DNA of 64,000 nucleotides from Carposina sasakii (taxonomy: Eukaryota; Arthropoda; Insecta; Lepidoptera; Carposinidae): contig CP053160.1 in the NCBI GenBank assembly GCA_014607495.2, positions 9,052,001-9,116,000 on the forward strand. The letters are read 5' to 3'. The position numbers and the translations under genes are program-made. The notes under the pieces were generated by a model. It did no database searches. It was given only the letters and a program-made list of their open reading frames with translations, and was not told where the DNA came from. Positions 36,038 to 46,442 of this stretch are shown here, piece by piece; the first letter of the stretch is position 1; the number at the start of each line of letters is the position of its first letter.

Positions 36038-36214
36038 TTATTACACACATACATACATATATATAATCACGCCTTTATCCCTTACTTCTGACCAATTTTG
36101 AGGGTATAGTTGAGATATAACCAAGTTCGTTTAGTAGTGACAGATGGTCAGCCCTCGCCTACTAAACATCAAGAAACCCTCATGTGTTCCTCTACTGACT
36201 TGTACAGTATGCCC
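36038..36214 (-). mobile_element. RTE-type LINE 3' tail, copy 4, with 15-bp duplication
   Basis: About 177 bp on the minus strand, starting next to ACATACATACATATATATAA and ending in CTTGTACAGTATGCCC. TTATATACTTTATTA at 36023-36037 and again at 36215-36229 is a perfect 15-bp target-site duplication. It is truncated relative to the copy at 16466 and lacks an internal block around the AGAGCACCAAGGG stretch. Confidence 0.88.
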
Positions 36215-36519
36215 TTATATACTTTATTACAGCAATTAAATTATTTTAGTACAAAATAAACTCAATGTTTTTTACAAAACAACTACATCAGATAATTCGA
36301 AAATACATAATATCAGCCCAACATAAACTGTTTTCCTCGAATGCAAGACAAATTAATACCTTTTGGTACAAAAATACTACAATCTCATCATAAATACTGC
36401 ACAGCAAATTAACCTTAGCGCACAACTAGTATAAGTTACGAATGACGTTTTTTTTTCGGTGTAACAGTTCCTTTTTCACATACAATGATAAAAATAATAA
36501 GTTAGATTAGGTTAGAGTA

Positions 36520-36590
36520 TGACAAACAACGCACGAGCCGAGCGAGCGGAACGAGCGTGCCGCGGCAGCTGCCGGCGAAGTTTGAGAATC
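36520..36590. repeat. GC-rich patch
   Basis: GCACGAGCCGAGCGAGCGGA, CGAGCGTGCCGCGGCAGC and GCCGGCGAAG form a short GC-rich block with a GGCAGCTGCC palindrome. Similar GAGCGAGCG / GCCGCGGCAG blocks are, from memory, common in lepidopteran repeats. No second copy here. Confidence 0.4.
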
Positions 36591-36639
36591 GAATTGATGA
36601 AACTATATTTTAGTGTTGATCTCACTCATTATGTTATGT

Positions 36640-36983
36640 TTTGTTTATTTATTTCGGAATAAGAAAATGGCTTTAAAAACAAAAATTTTACCAATAGACG
36701 ATTAAAAAAAACCAGTTACGCTCAAAAAGTTCAAAAACCTGATCAACCCTAATAGAGAGTCAACAAGTGATCCCAAAAAAACAGCTATTTGTATCACACA
36801 ATAACCATAAGCCCATTTAACTAGTCGATATCGCCCGATACAATTGGCGCGGAAAAACAAACATTAGGTACGGATAATCAAAATAAAAATGCATTTCCTG
36901 CGAGTTATAATATTGTCGTGTAACTCAACACTATAGTACTTGTTCAGCATTCCAGTATTTGCCTGGCTGTCACCTACACCCTG
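36640..36983 (-). mobile_element. TIR element family E, copy 2 (truncated)
   Basis: Reverse complement of much of the element at 11179. The right end GGCTGTCACCTACACCCTG is intact and followed by TA. Shared interior blocks include TGTCGTGTAACTCAACAC, GATTATCCG-type sequence and CCCGATACAATTGGCGCGG. The opposite terminus is missing, so the left boundary is approximate. Confidence 0.75.
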
Positions 36984-37263
36984 TAAATTTTTAAATTATA
37001 TTTACAATTTACGCAGTAAGCAACCCAGTTACAAAATAGATTATACATGAAAGAAATTAAAATCCCGGCAATTAATCCCGAAATCGACCAGAATACGGAT
37101 GGCGACAGAATAAGGACGTCCGCGGCAGATTGCGCTAGTTGCGGGGAGCGCCCCGCTGTTACGTCTCACCCCCTCAAATACCTAAAATTCGTCTATTGGA
37201 GCGCCTTAAAGAAACAAGAGTGAAATTGAGACGATAATTGCAATTACTTACGCCTATCTTTTC

Positions 37264-37628
37264 CGATGTCAAAAATAATAAAAGTGGCCGCCATTTCGAA
37301 CTTTCTAGGTAAGAGCCGGATTGCTTCCACATCGATACCTGAGGTTCCTGGCAGTTCCCAAACACATTTCTGGTGTCAGAAATAGTAAAAGTGGCCGCCA
37401 TTTTGACTTTTTAGTTAAGGCTCGGATTGCCTTCAATTTCGGTATCTGAGGTTCCTGGCAGTTCCTAAACACATTTCTGGTGTCAAAAATAGTAAAACTG
37501 GCCGCCATTTTGAACTTTTTAGTCAAGGGTCGGATTGCCTTCAATTTCGATAATTGGGGTTCCTGGCAGTTCCAAACACTTTCCGGTGTCAAAAATAGTA
37601 AAACTGGCCGCCATTTTGAACTTTTTAG
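37264..37628 (+). repeat. 107-bp tandem array
   Basis: Three full units and part of a fourth. TGGCCGCCATT begins near 37285, 37392, 37499 and 37605, giving spacings of 107, 107 and 106. Each unit also has CGGATTGCCTTCAATTTC-type and GAGGTTCCTGGCAGTTCC blocks and ends with TTCTGGTGTCAAAAATAG. The period is not a multiple of three, so a reading frame shifts at each unit. That argues against a repeat protein, although the 95-codon minus frame at 37305-37592 shows two such blocks. On the minus strand each unit contains AAAATGGCGGCC, close to the YY1/Pho binding core. Confidence 0.9.
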
Positions 37629-37638
37629 TTAAACTTCT

Positions 37639-37793
37639 TCTTTCTGCTTAACTAAAAAGTTCAAAATGGTGGCCACTTTTACTCTTTTTGACACCAGAAA
37701 TGTGTTTTTGGAACTGAAAGGAATCTCAGATATCGATTTTGGAAGCAATCTGGCCCATAACAAAGTTAAAAATGCCGCCATTTGAACTATTTT
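37639..37793 (-). repeat. inverted end of the 107-bp array
   Basis: A little over one unit in opposite orientation, after a 20-bp spacer. TTAACTAAAAAGTTCAAAAT and then GGTGGCC mirror the array end, followed by TTTGACACCAGAAATGTG, a diverged middle and ATGCCGCCATTTGAAC. With the array it makes a head-to-head structure, and the inner arms (about 37604-37628 against 37639-37668) can form a stem of about 30 bp. Confidence 0.85.
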
Positions 37794-37866
37794 TTAATTC
37801 CATGAGTAAATCACAGTTATTTATTATTAAAAAACTGGTCTTTGTGCTAAGTAACAATAGGTATCT

Positions 37867-38120
37867 AAGGTCTATCCAAAATTAGTGATTATCTTTTGAT
37901 ACGAAACTAGGTAGGTAAACAGAAATAACTTTCACTGGGAGATAAAGTCCGAAATTTTTTAAAAAATCAGCTGTTCCATACAATCTCGAATAATTACTGC
38001 ACTGAAATGTAACAGCTGATTTTTTTTTCAATATTTCGGAGTTGGTCCCATAGTGAAAGTTGTTTCTTTTTACCTACTTAGTTTCGTGTCATAAGATAAT
38101 CACTATTTTAAATAGACCTT
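37867..38120. mobile_element. palindromic MITE, 254 bp
   Basis: Inverted repeat over nearly its whole length. AAGGTCTATCC at the left end and AATAGACCTT at the right; inside, GATACGAAACTAGGTAGGTA against TACCTACTTAGTTTCGTGTC, and AACTTTCACTGGG against CATAGTGAAAGTT. TA-type flanks are possible but not exact. No second copy in the window. Confidence 0.8.
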
Positions 38121-38900
38121 TATATGTATTAATATAATTTATTTTTATGAAAAAATATTTTTATGTTTTTCCCAATTTACTAGGTAACATGCCATAAGCT
38201 GGCATCCCTTTGCACCGGGATATACAATGACAAACTTCTGTGACGTCAAACGCTTGTATTCTACTTTTAAAATCAAAATAGTTGGACCGCTTTTCTTGCA
38301 GCGTTTGTTAGTCTAGGGCGCTTCATTCATCTCTCTCCCTATCCACTACTATCAATTAGGTACTATAAGTATTATGCTTTCAGTGCTTTCTGCGCATTTT
38401 GCCAGATACAATTCGTCGTGTAGGTAGATATAAATAAAATTTATGTTAAAATATAATGAAAATATGTTATAGAAAGGTAGAAAAAAAAAAAACCACAAAA
38501 CTATTTTATTTACTTAAGTACCTAATATTTTTTTGGGACTTCTGCGTTGGCGTATAAATAACTACGCCATCTGTACAAAATTGCTACGCAACACTTAGTG
38601 GAAACTGGTAACGCATCACGCTTTGCATTAGTCGAGTAGACGAGTCGATTGTTTTGCCCATGACATTTAAAACAGTTCAGTGATGAAGACCTCTAATATT
38701 GGCGCTAGTGTCTTTGTAACTCTAATATTGTTTCATTTATTTATTTTGTTTCATGAAAATCCGCAGGACTTTGTTATCGAAATAGGCATTAACAATTTAT
38801 GGAATTGATACAGGCAGCGACATCTGATATCACCTATAGTAAAAGAACTGCGGTGGTCGCTCATTTGTATGGAGATTAGCAGTCTAAGTTATAATTGTGC

Positions 38901-39093
38901 GTTGATGTGAATGTAAAAAGAGTTAATTTTAGTATCATCAGAAGCACGAGATGGATTCTCATAAAGTATTTATAGGTCTATCTACGATGGAAGTTCTACA
39001 AATTTGTGGAGGTGTTTTTACTTTCATTATAGTATATATATATACGTATTTATGATTTTCATAATTTAAAACCTTCCCACTCAAACACACACA
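38901..39093 (+). repeat. unassigned dispersed repeat H, copy 2
   Basis: Matches 32551-32718 from GTTGATGTGAATGTAAAAAG through the CACACACA end, with an extra stretch between GATGGATTC and AAGTTCTAC containing AGTATTTATAGGTCTATC. Its flanks are unrelated to those of copy 1. Confidence 0.75.
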
Positions 39094-39597
39094 GAAAATT
39101 TTCCTAAACTCCAACCTTCATCGTGTCAGCGAGACCAATGGAGAACACCAATTAATTTTAATATGACGCTCTTAGAATAATGATTCGTTCCGCGGAGCGA
39201 AGACCAATCATTAATCTAAGACGAAACTATTATTATTAATATGCTCAAAGTTTTCTATTTTACGCAATTTTTATCCCGGAAAAGGGCGGGTCGCTCGTAT
39301 TAACAGTGTTACCAAATGCATGCACGCTGCACATGCATTACAAAATGCATGAAAATACTGAATAATACATAGCATCAGGGGTGAGTAACCCGTAACCTAC
39401 ATACGTCGTGTAAATAGGTATAATGATATAAGCGACTATTGTGTATACGCTTCCGGATTAACCCAAAACATCGCACTTTTGATAATAAATTTATAAAGTG
39501 ACTTGACTTACCTTGTTACTCGTCGTTTATTCAAACTCTAGTGTTTCACAAACACTGAAAATATATCTAAATGTCAATTAAATTAAGTTCTAATGAG

Positions 39598-39778
39598 GCT
39601 TTTTCCTTGGAATACATCAGTTGTAAACAATCTGTGCATGCTGTACTAACAGTCGACTAAGGAACTCAGAGATGGTTTCTCAGGCGATATATCAGCATCT
39701 GATCTATCAGTTCTTTCACGTATGACTGCCATGCCATGCTAAACGTGGATGTAGGACCTCCCTTATGATATTGCATTA
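39598..39778 (-). repeat. dispersed repeat family D, copy 5
   Basis: Reverse orientation. AACAGTCGACTAAGGAACTC, TTTCTCAGGCGATA and CATGCTAAACGTGGATGTAG are the shared blocks. It lies at the end of the 105-codon minus-strand frame at 39666-39983, which is therefore unlikely to be a gene. Confidence 0.55.
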
Positions 39779-40096
39779 TGTAAAAATAATCCCTATCTCC
39801 GATTATACTCGTAGAGAGGCATTTATTTACCAAATCCCTATAAACACAGTCACTAACTAACCTCGAATATGGCTGGGATAGGAGTGCCACGTGCAAAACA
39901 TTTAAAATTAAGTAGGCAGAGTAAAATACAAGAAGATTATATTTGCTGAAAGTGGCCACTTTAGAGAGCAAGACACGAGTCAATTCAATAAATTCTTATT
40001 TTTTCTTTGAAACGCTCTCAATGTTATCAGTATGTTAGTACATGATATTTTATTATAATTATTTCCTGAATTTCTTAAGTAGGTATATTACTATAC

Positions 40097-40172
40097 TATC
40101 GGCTGTCTTTGACTTCGTCCGCGTAGAGATCTATAAATAGGGACAGACAGATTGCGGGAAGCGACTTTGTTT
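40097..40172 (+). mobile_element. fragment of CCGCG-core LINE/SINE tail
   Basis: CGGCTGTCTTTGACTTCGTC then CGCG is the family head with a diverged start. AGCGACTTTGTTTTATAATA shortly after is also present at 34515. Confidence 0.45.
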
Positions 40173-40604
40173 TATAATATTCAGACAGACAAAGGGGAAG
40201 AAACTGTATAATATTTTATGCATGTAGTAATGATTTTCAAGTAGGTACAGAATAATACTTAAATTTAAAATATAAACTCAATAGCAGTAATAAAAGTAGC
40301 AATACATTAATTTTCAATACAATCTATTTAAATAGAATGTCACTAAAGACGATAAAATATCAATTGGGCGGACTAAAACGACTGTTAAATCTAATTTATG
40401 TTAATTGTATCGTATACTATGTTGATTTAAATCTTTGTAAATGCATGTTCTGCGCACCACTGGTTTGTTGGGCATTTTTAGAGGTTCTTTATAAAAAAGA
40501 AATGAAACAGAACTCTCTCAAACCGCTCTAGTGCTGTGCGATTTAGCTAAATAGAAAATATGTCAGGTACTGATTGTAAATGAGGTTATACAGCTAAGTT
40601 TAGC

Positions 40605-40940
40605 ATGATGATGATGATCTCCGATCGTATTTCGGCCAAGGCGACCAACCTCTACGGAGATTGGCCAGGGACGCAGGAGATATTATAGTGCACAAGTGTG
40701 TGCGCAACCACAGATGCACTCTCTATTCCGTTACTCTCATAGTTCGATGGGACGGAAATCCGACAAGACCGTATAGAGATCAGGCGCAGGACCATCAGTT
40801 TTACGTGCTTTCCAAGGCACGAGCTAAGTGGCAATATTGCAACATTAAAATCTGTACATGAAATAAATTAATTGGTACAGGCCCGTGACTGGGATCGACT
40901 TACGCCTCCCGCTTGGAAGGTGCACGTCTTAACCACTGGA
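40605..40940 (-). mobile_element. tRNA-derived SINE family F, copy 2
   Basis: The longest copy, sense on the minus strand. On the plus strand it starts with an ATGATGATGATGAT tail, then CGTATTTCGGCCAAGGCGAC, GGAGATATTATAGTGCACAA, GATCAGGCGCAGGACCATC and TTGGTACAGGCCCGTGACTG, and ends in the complement of the tRNA-like head (ACTTACGCCTCCCGCTTGG, CTTAACCACTGG). The first few bases of the head, including part of the A box, are lost. Confidence 0.85.
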
Positions 40941-40961
40941 CCTTAGTATAGCATAGCGATG

Positions 40962-41102
40962 GTACAAAATATAAAACGTTAGTGACAAGTTACTAGTTCA
41001 TCGCCTGAGAGCATGCCCTTGGATTCCAGTCAACTCTTACAACATGCACGGAAGGAGATGCAGCTGATGTATCCCAGTGAAGCCACGCATCAGCACAAAT
41101 AC
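40962..41102 (+). repeat. dispersed repeat family D, copy 6
   Basis: CAAGTTACTAGTTCATCGCC, TGAGAGCATGCCC and ACGGAAGGAGATGCAGCTGA match. Immediately after, ACAACATGCGCAGAAGGAGA repeats the end of the element, a short tandem copy of about 55 bp. Confidence 0.6.
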
Positions 41103-41761
41103 TTACAACATGCGCAGAAGGAGATGCAACTTATATTTAGTTAATGTAGTGGCAGTAAAGAAATGAAAGACAAAAAAGTCACTTATAGAAAACACACAAA
41201 CTCCTATAAAAACGTTCCCCATGTCGGTTTGTCCATAAAACCGATTTAAAGGGACACCGTGGTGGCCGCCGCATCGTGATGGACAGACTGTGGTGGTACA
41301 TACCGCCAACTATAAAAGAGGTACAATGAGGAGCTGTTGAGCAAAGCAGTCATAGGACCACAATGTAGCCTACGCAAATTCGAATGATTTCAGCATTGAT
41401 TGTGAAACTGAAGTTTCGATTCTCCCCCTATGCGTGGAAATTTGCATACTGATTTAAAAGGTTTTTCGACGGATGGTTACGGTCTGTATTTATATTCCCT
41501 TTTTACATTAGCTAAATTAATTCAACCTTGAAAATATAAAAAAAACCTGTGTTTTTTTTAATATTTTCTCTTGTAATACATGCAACTTTAGAATTCCAGA
41601 GTTTTTATACAGAGCCCAAGTGCGAAGCTGACAAATAATCCTATTTGTAATATTTGACCACACTATCTATCTTTCCATCCGTGTCACCTACGCAATAGCG
41701 TCACTTATTTTAACTCTTTACAAGCTCCTATTCCTTGCATTTGCTTCATGCCAATGCGATG

Positions 41762-41780
41762 CGCGCCCCCTAGTGGTCAG
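41762..41780 (-). promoter_or_regulatory. CTCF-consensus match
   Basis: The minus strand reads TGACCACTAGGGGGCGCGC. The middle, CCACTAGGGGGCGC, fits the classical CTCF core CCASYAGRKGGCR at every position. CTCF is an insulator and loop-anchor protein conserved across bilaterians, and a motif this good is rare by chance in AT-rich DNA. The flanks (AATGCGATGCG and AGCGCAAATTGAC) are not part of any repeat seen here. Occupancy is not shown. Confidence 0.45.
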
Positions 41781-42445
41781 CGCAAATTGACTGCAACCAC
41801 CGACGGCAGCATCATAAACGAATTTCCGATGAACCTTCATGTACAATGTGGCAAAATAAATGAAATGTACACCAAAATTACAATGAAAAAATCTTTAGGC
41901 AGCTGACGATTGAACGGAAAGACAGACAGAATAGACAGACAGTAATGTTTAACTGACTTATAGAAGTTATAGTGGAATAATTTTTAAAAGAAAAATATGA
42001 AGTAGATAGTATTGAAGGAATAATATCAATCGGTGATCGAACTTAGAATAAGCGTGGAATAGAAACCTACAAACCATGAATTAAATAATAATATTTGTCC
42101 TTTATACGTTCATGAGTACAACACTATTTTTAAGACTTTCATTCATAAAAGTTATGGTTCATAAATACATATAGAAGCATTTTATACTAAAGTCATTGAC
42201 CTCAGTCTTCATCTTAAACAGTTATTCTACTTTTGGATGTAGTTTTTTTTGCAAGTCATGAACTGTAACCACTCGGTACTTACTTCACATTAAATTTATC
42301 AAGTACTAAAATAATTTTACTGGAAGTTATAAAAATATCCAACTTTAATAACTACTTAAATTAAGTTGCTTAATTAATCACGATAAAATATTTTGTAACT
42401 TGCTAATTTATAAAATTATTAATAAAGAAAATGGAAAAAATTCTT

Positions 42446-42520
42446 CACCCGAGTGGGAATCGAACCCACGACCGCTGCAAACCGTACCAGCCGCTATAAC
42501 CACTTGCTATTTTGTCCACG
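42446..42520 (-). mobile_element. tRNA-like SINE head
   Basis: The minus strand reads an A-box-like ATAGCAAGTGG and a B box in GTGGGTTCGATTCCCAC. The T stem (GTGGG/CCCAC) is perfect. The acceptor ends, CGTGGAC and TCGGGTG, do not pair, so this is not an intact tRNA gene but a tRNA-derived SINE or a tRNA pseudogene. The body would extend toward lower coordinates into AT-rich sequence; its end is unclear. Confidence 0.65.
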
Positions 42521-42651
42521 TTTTCACGCAATTATAAATTCACCGATAGAGGATCTATGGATCTATCGATTTCGATAACATTTTGAAAACTCCAATGCTT
42601 AGCTTACTTACACAATCACGTGACAATTTTATCTCGGAATCCCATTTTGCG

Positions 42652-42842
42652 TGTGCTGATGCTGATGCGGGACTTCACTAGAATACATCAGCTACATCTC
42701 CTTCAGTGCATGTCGTAGAGTCGACTAAGGAACTCGGTATTCTCTCACGTCGATAAGCTAGCAACTTATCACTGATCATTTACATCTTCCCCTGTTATGC
42801 TAAACGTAGTTATGGGATCTCATTTTATCCCATACGTGGTAC
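42652..42842 (-). repeat. dispersed repeat family D, copy 7
   Basis: The best long copy in reverse orientation. ATACATCAGCTACATCTCC, GTCGACTAAGGAACTCGG, TATTCTCTCACGTCG, AAGCTAGCAACTTATCACTG and TGCTAAACGTAGTTATGGG. It starts with a doubled TGCTGATGC. Confidence 0.65.
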
Positions 42843-43861
42843 CATGTACCACGCTATGGTACCTACCTACACCATGGGCAACAAACAAAGAAGTAACAAT
42901 CGCACTATTACTATTTTACCTACTCTAATTTCTTAATCAGCAGATAAATTTTTGGTGACGTCATCTTCAAAAGTCGTCTCTATCTGTTTATGTCAAAAAA
43001 GCTTAACAGTATGGTATAATTATCTAGTATAATTAGGCGCAACTTCTGAGTATTTTACTTTGAACTCAAATTACTGCCACTACACTTCGCTTATGCATAT
43101 TATGTCACATGACCTTTGTAAAAAAACAAGTCTGTTCGAAGACTAAAATAAGAAGAATGGTCTCGCTATTTTTGGGAACCATGACTCATCATATCAGGGA
43201 AGCCACAGCCACAACACGTTGAACTGAACTGACTTAACTACACGTTAACTACATCAACAAATACCTCCTATACTTCACGGAATAAGGCTGAAACTCCACT
43301 ATTCAAAGTTAACGATTAACGGACGTCATCTTGCACTAACGCGCGGTTACAATGTTATACACTGCCTTGTAAAACTCTCCAAAAAAACTTGGATGTAAAT
43401 GAAATTGTTGTGTGGTTGTTTAATTTCGTGTCATCCTCTTTTTATAGATTATAGAAAAAAGTTTATTTCATCAGATCGCTAACATTATGCAGAAGGCACT
43501 CTCATTCAAAGCGTTATCTATTTAATCTTTTTCATTAAATACCTACACACACTGCTGTCCAGCGAGGTAACGACACTCTAAAGCAACACAATTTATATTA
43601 ACACCAAGTTTGATTTGGTTTGACACATCAATGCGTTCTGCACAGATGTGGTGGCCAAGCCACAGTACGTAGATCGTTCAATGGAGCCGCGCAGACTAGC
43701 GGTGGTTGACCCCGGCGCGATTCTCGCGGAGGAATTCTATAAGTAGTACGTTACATAGTATAGTAGCGACCGAGATTGAGAAGATGCATGTGGGTCTAAT
43801 GTTTTAGACGTTAGAAGACGGGGGTCTTCTGGTGGACCTACTAATTTATCCCACGGTGCAG

Positions 43862-43975
43862 AGGTGGGAGCGTGAGGAAGACTTATTTCTTCTAAACCCA
43901 CTGATTGATTAAACCGATATGTCCTACTGGTAGGTCCTCGAGGAAGACTTATTTCTCATAGATTCAGTGATTGCT
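43862..43975 (+). repeat. imperfect 66-bp tandem pair
   Basis: GAGGAAGACTTATTTCT occurs at about 43873 and 43939, each followed after a short gap by an AGTGATTG or ACTGATTG block. GGTCTTCTGGTGGACC just upstream adds to a locally repetitive patch. A frame is not maintained. Confidence 0.5.
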
Positions 43976-43999
43976 AACCCACTAATTTTATGGAACTAC

Positions 44000-45128
44000 A
44001 ACGATATAGAGAACGTAGAGATCATTCCTCGATTAATAAAGCTAGAACCTTCACTCTAGATTTCCAGCTCATGAAAAATAGACTGGTAGGTGTATCTAAG
44101 GAGCAGGATCTTCATCATTATACGAGCTAAATAATTACACTGTGAGCAATGTTTTTTGCATAGAGCCCTTATTTATCAAGAATTGCGTGGCCTTGCCCTA
44201 CAATTTATTTACGCGGGAAAATTCATCATCATCATCATCATAACCTAATTCGTAATTTCGCAAGATGGCGTACGCAGGTGTTGTTACACTGGCGAATAAC
44301 TTAACTTAGTCTTTGTAAAAAAAACAACAGCTATAAAACAACAAAATACGTAATGAAATAACACTCAATCAATTATTTATAATAGATGGATGGACTGAGC
44401 AAATTATGACGGCAGAGACACACTGTAACAACCGTCTGCAGCAAATATATGGTTTTAAATTAAGAGAGCAGCAACTTTGTCCTCTATATAGGCTATCTGA
44501 CCATTGAACTGAAATTAAGATTGTTTCCATTCTGCAAGTGAATCGTCACTACGAATATAACCAGTGTAGAGCGTCATATCGCAAATCCTGCCTGGTTTCT
44601 TTAATCGTACCTAATAGCAGATGGTGTCAAGGTAGACAGACAGCAAAAAATGCCAAATTCATATGTCAAAATCGTTTTCAAACAAACCGTAGAATACCTA
44701 GGCACCCGATAGGTTTACCTAGGCTAACTGGATAAAATAAAACATTAACCCAATGAATGTGACAAATTAATTATTGAAAGAGAAAAATAGCAGCGTTTGA
44801 TAAATGTAGTGAGCCCTTCACTAGCAAGCGACTCTTGCGCACTTGTACTAACTGTACCTCTCCAGTTATAATAACCGTTAATACTTACTTGTGGATATTT
44901 TAGCTTAGAGATATAATCTGAATCGTGCCAAATACTATAAGGAAATGAAGTACCTATATGAAAATGTGTTTAATTTGAATATTACGGTAGATGGTGAAGG
45001 CAGATTATCCGAACACAATGTGCTGATTAAGTAAAACTTGTTCAAAAACAATAACTTATGTAGGTATATGCAATTAATATTTTATCATTGGCAAATAATA
45101 ATCTTTATCCTGAAAAATGGACGAAATT
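44000..45128. other. no feature seen
   Basis: AT-rich with a CATCATCATCATCATCAT microsatellite at 44224. The 65-codon frame at 44538-44735 has no motif. Confidence 0.3.
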
Positions 45129-45129
45129 T

Positions 45130-45291
45130 CGTAAAATTTTCTCCAAGTTAGAGCAGAAGGTACCTCTACTTATAATGAAATACAGTACCTGTTTATTATA
45201 AATTATATCTTAGTCAACTCCTGATACTTATATATTATAAAATTGACGTTCAAACCGTATTTTAAATGTCAAATTTTGACATTTACCGACA
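45130..45291 (+). repeat. segmental duplication, unit 1
   Basis: From CGTAAAATTTTCTCCAAGTT through GAGCAGAAGGTACCTCTACT to TTTTAAATGTCAAATT. It is repeated at 45809-45986 with an offset of 679 bp. Identity is very high in the first 60 bp and lower after. Confidence 0.85.
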
Positions 45292-45306
45292 ATCATCGGT
45301 TTAAAG

Positions 45307-45492
45307 CAGTGGTTCCCAAAGTGATCCAGGTGGACCCCCAGGGGTCTACAGGAGACTCGACGGGGGTCTACGACCCCTGCATTCCGCGTGAAAAAATTCA
45401 GTGCTCACTAACCATTTGTATGTATGTAGGGGGCCACCGGAACCAGTCAACTTACTCGGATGAAACGAGAAATAAAAGTTTGGGAACCTCTG
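45307..45492 (+). mobile_element. hAT-like MITE, copy 1
   Basis: A 186-bp element with termini CAGTGGTTCCCAAAG and TTTGGGAACCTCTG. Flanks GTTTAAAG (45299-45306) and GCTTAAAG (45493-45500) form an 8-bp target-site duplication with one mismatch. Eight-base duplications and CAGTGGTTCC-type termini are hallmarks of the hAT superfamily. The interior has GGTGGACCCCCAGGGGTCTA. The 88-codon frame through it is not a gene. Confidence 0.88.
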
Positions 45493-45808
45493 GCTTAAAG
45501 AAAGGATAATTTTTTAAAGGAGTTAGAAACATATGCCAGGTACGAATTAATTGGTTTGCATCCCGATAGCTATACACTAGCCAAATCTCGGCAAACAAAG
45601 CTGAATCCCTCAGCACATATGTTTAAAGATGAAACGATCAACCATATCCTAACGGATTATATTAATGGAGAAGTGTTTTTATAAATTTATCTTAGTCAAG
45701 ATATTATATATTATAAAATTATTAATAATTTTTATAGTCTAACTCGACCTTCTAAAAGAAATAGTCCCATGAAGAAAACATCATTTGTCTATAGACAAGT
45801 AAGTAGGT

Positions 45809-45986
45809 CGTAAAATTTTCTCCAAGTTAGAGCAGAAGGTACCTCTACTTATAATGCAATACAGAACATACTTGTTTGCTATTATAAATGTAGGTATATT
45901 TACCATATTCCCGATAACTTACATATTAATCTTTATAAATTAATGACGTTCAAAGTCCGATATATATATTTTAAATGTCAAATTCA
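45809..45986 (+). repeat. segmental duplication, unit 2
   Basis: Second copy of 45130-45291, interrupted by small insertions such as GTAGGTATATTTACC. Its continuation contains a SINE fragment and hAT-like sequence where unit 1 has a single clean hAT insertion. Confidence 0.85.
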
Positions 45987-46100
45987 CAACACATTGACCA
46001 TTTAGTCCCGACTAAATCCCTAAGGTCTTGGTCGTGGGTACTAAGCAGTAAATAAATACATGATACTTATAGAAACATCCATGACCGGAAACAAAGTGAT
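45984..46100 (-). mobile_element. SINE family G 3' fragment
   Basis: Minus-strand match to 22440-22580: AGTCCCGACTAAATCCC, AAGGTCTTGGTCGTGGGTAC and AAACATCCATGACCGGAAAC on the plus strand are complements of the SINE body. The tRNA-like head is absent; the match breaks at the junction with hAT-like sequence. Confidence 0.75.
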
Positions 46101-46176
46101 ATCATCAGGTGGACCCCCAGGGGTCTACAGGAGACTCGACGGGGGTCTACAACTACACCAATTGGCGTCAACTAAA
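46100..46176 (+). mobile_element. hAT-like MITE, truncated copy
   Basis: GGTGGACCCCCAGGGGTCTA and GACTCGACGGGGGTCTAC are the interior of the element at 45307, but both termini are missing. The left end was probably cut off by the adjacent SINE fragment. Confidence 0.7.
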
Positions 46177-46274
46177 AAAATTCAGAGATGGTGGTTACCA
46201 CAATACTAAAAATTTGTATTTCTCTTTTCAGTGATGTCACCACAGGGGGTCAAAAACACCGTATAGTTCTAAAC

Positions 46275-46442
46275 CAGAGTCCCAAACTTTTTTTACTCAT
46301 GACCCCTTTTAAAAGTTAACTGGCTCTGGTAGACCCCCTACGCCTAGAAATAAAAGTTTGGGAACCTCCATGGTTTAAAGAACCCCCACCGGTCTCCTTG
46401 GACCCCTGGGGGTCCACCTGGACCATTTAAAGGGAACCACTG
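46275..46442 (-). mobile_element. hAT-like MITE, copy 3
   Basis: 168 bp, inverted relative to 45307. Termini CAGAGTCCCAAAC and GGGAACCACTG; flanks TTCTAAAC (46267-46274) and TTAGAAAC (46443-46450) agree at six of eight positions. Same interior as the copy at 60371 (CCCCTTTTAAAAGTTA). Confidence 0.75.

Noticed and set aside
37305..37592. 95-codon frame with two similar blocks, suggesting a repeat protein
   Set aside because: The 107-bp period shifts the frame every unit, so the similarity cannot continue in one frame.
42446..42520. Functional tRNA gene
   Set aside because: The T arm is fine, but the acceptor ends do not pair and the D arm is poor; a SINE head or pseudogene fits better.
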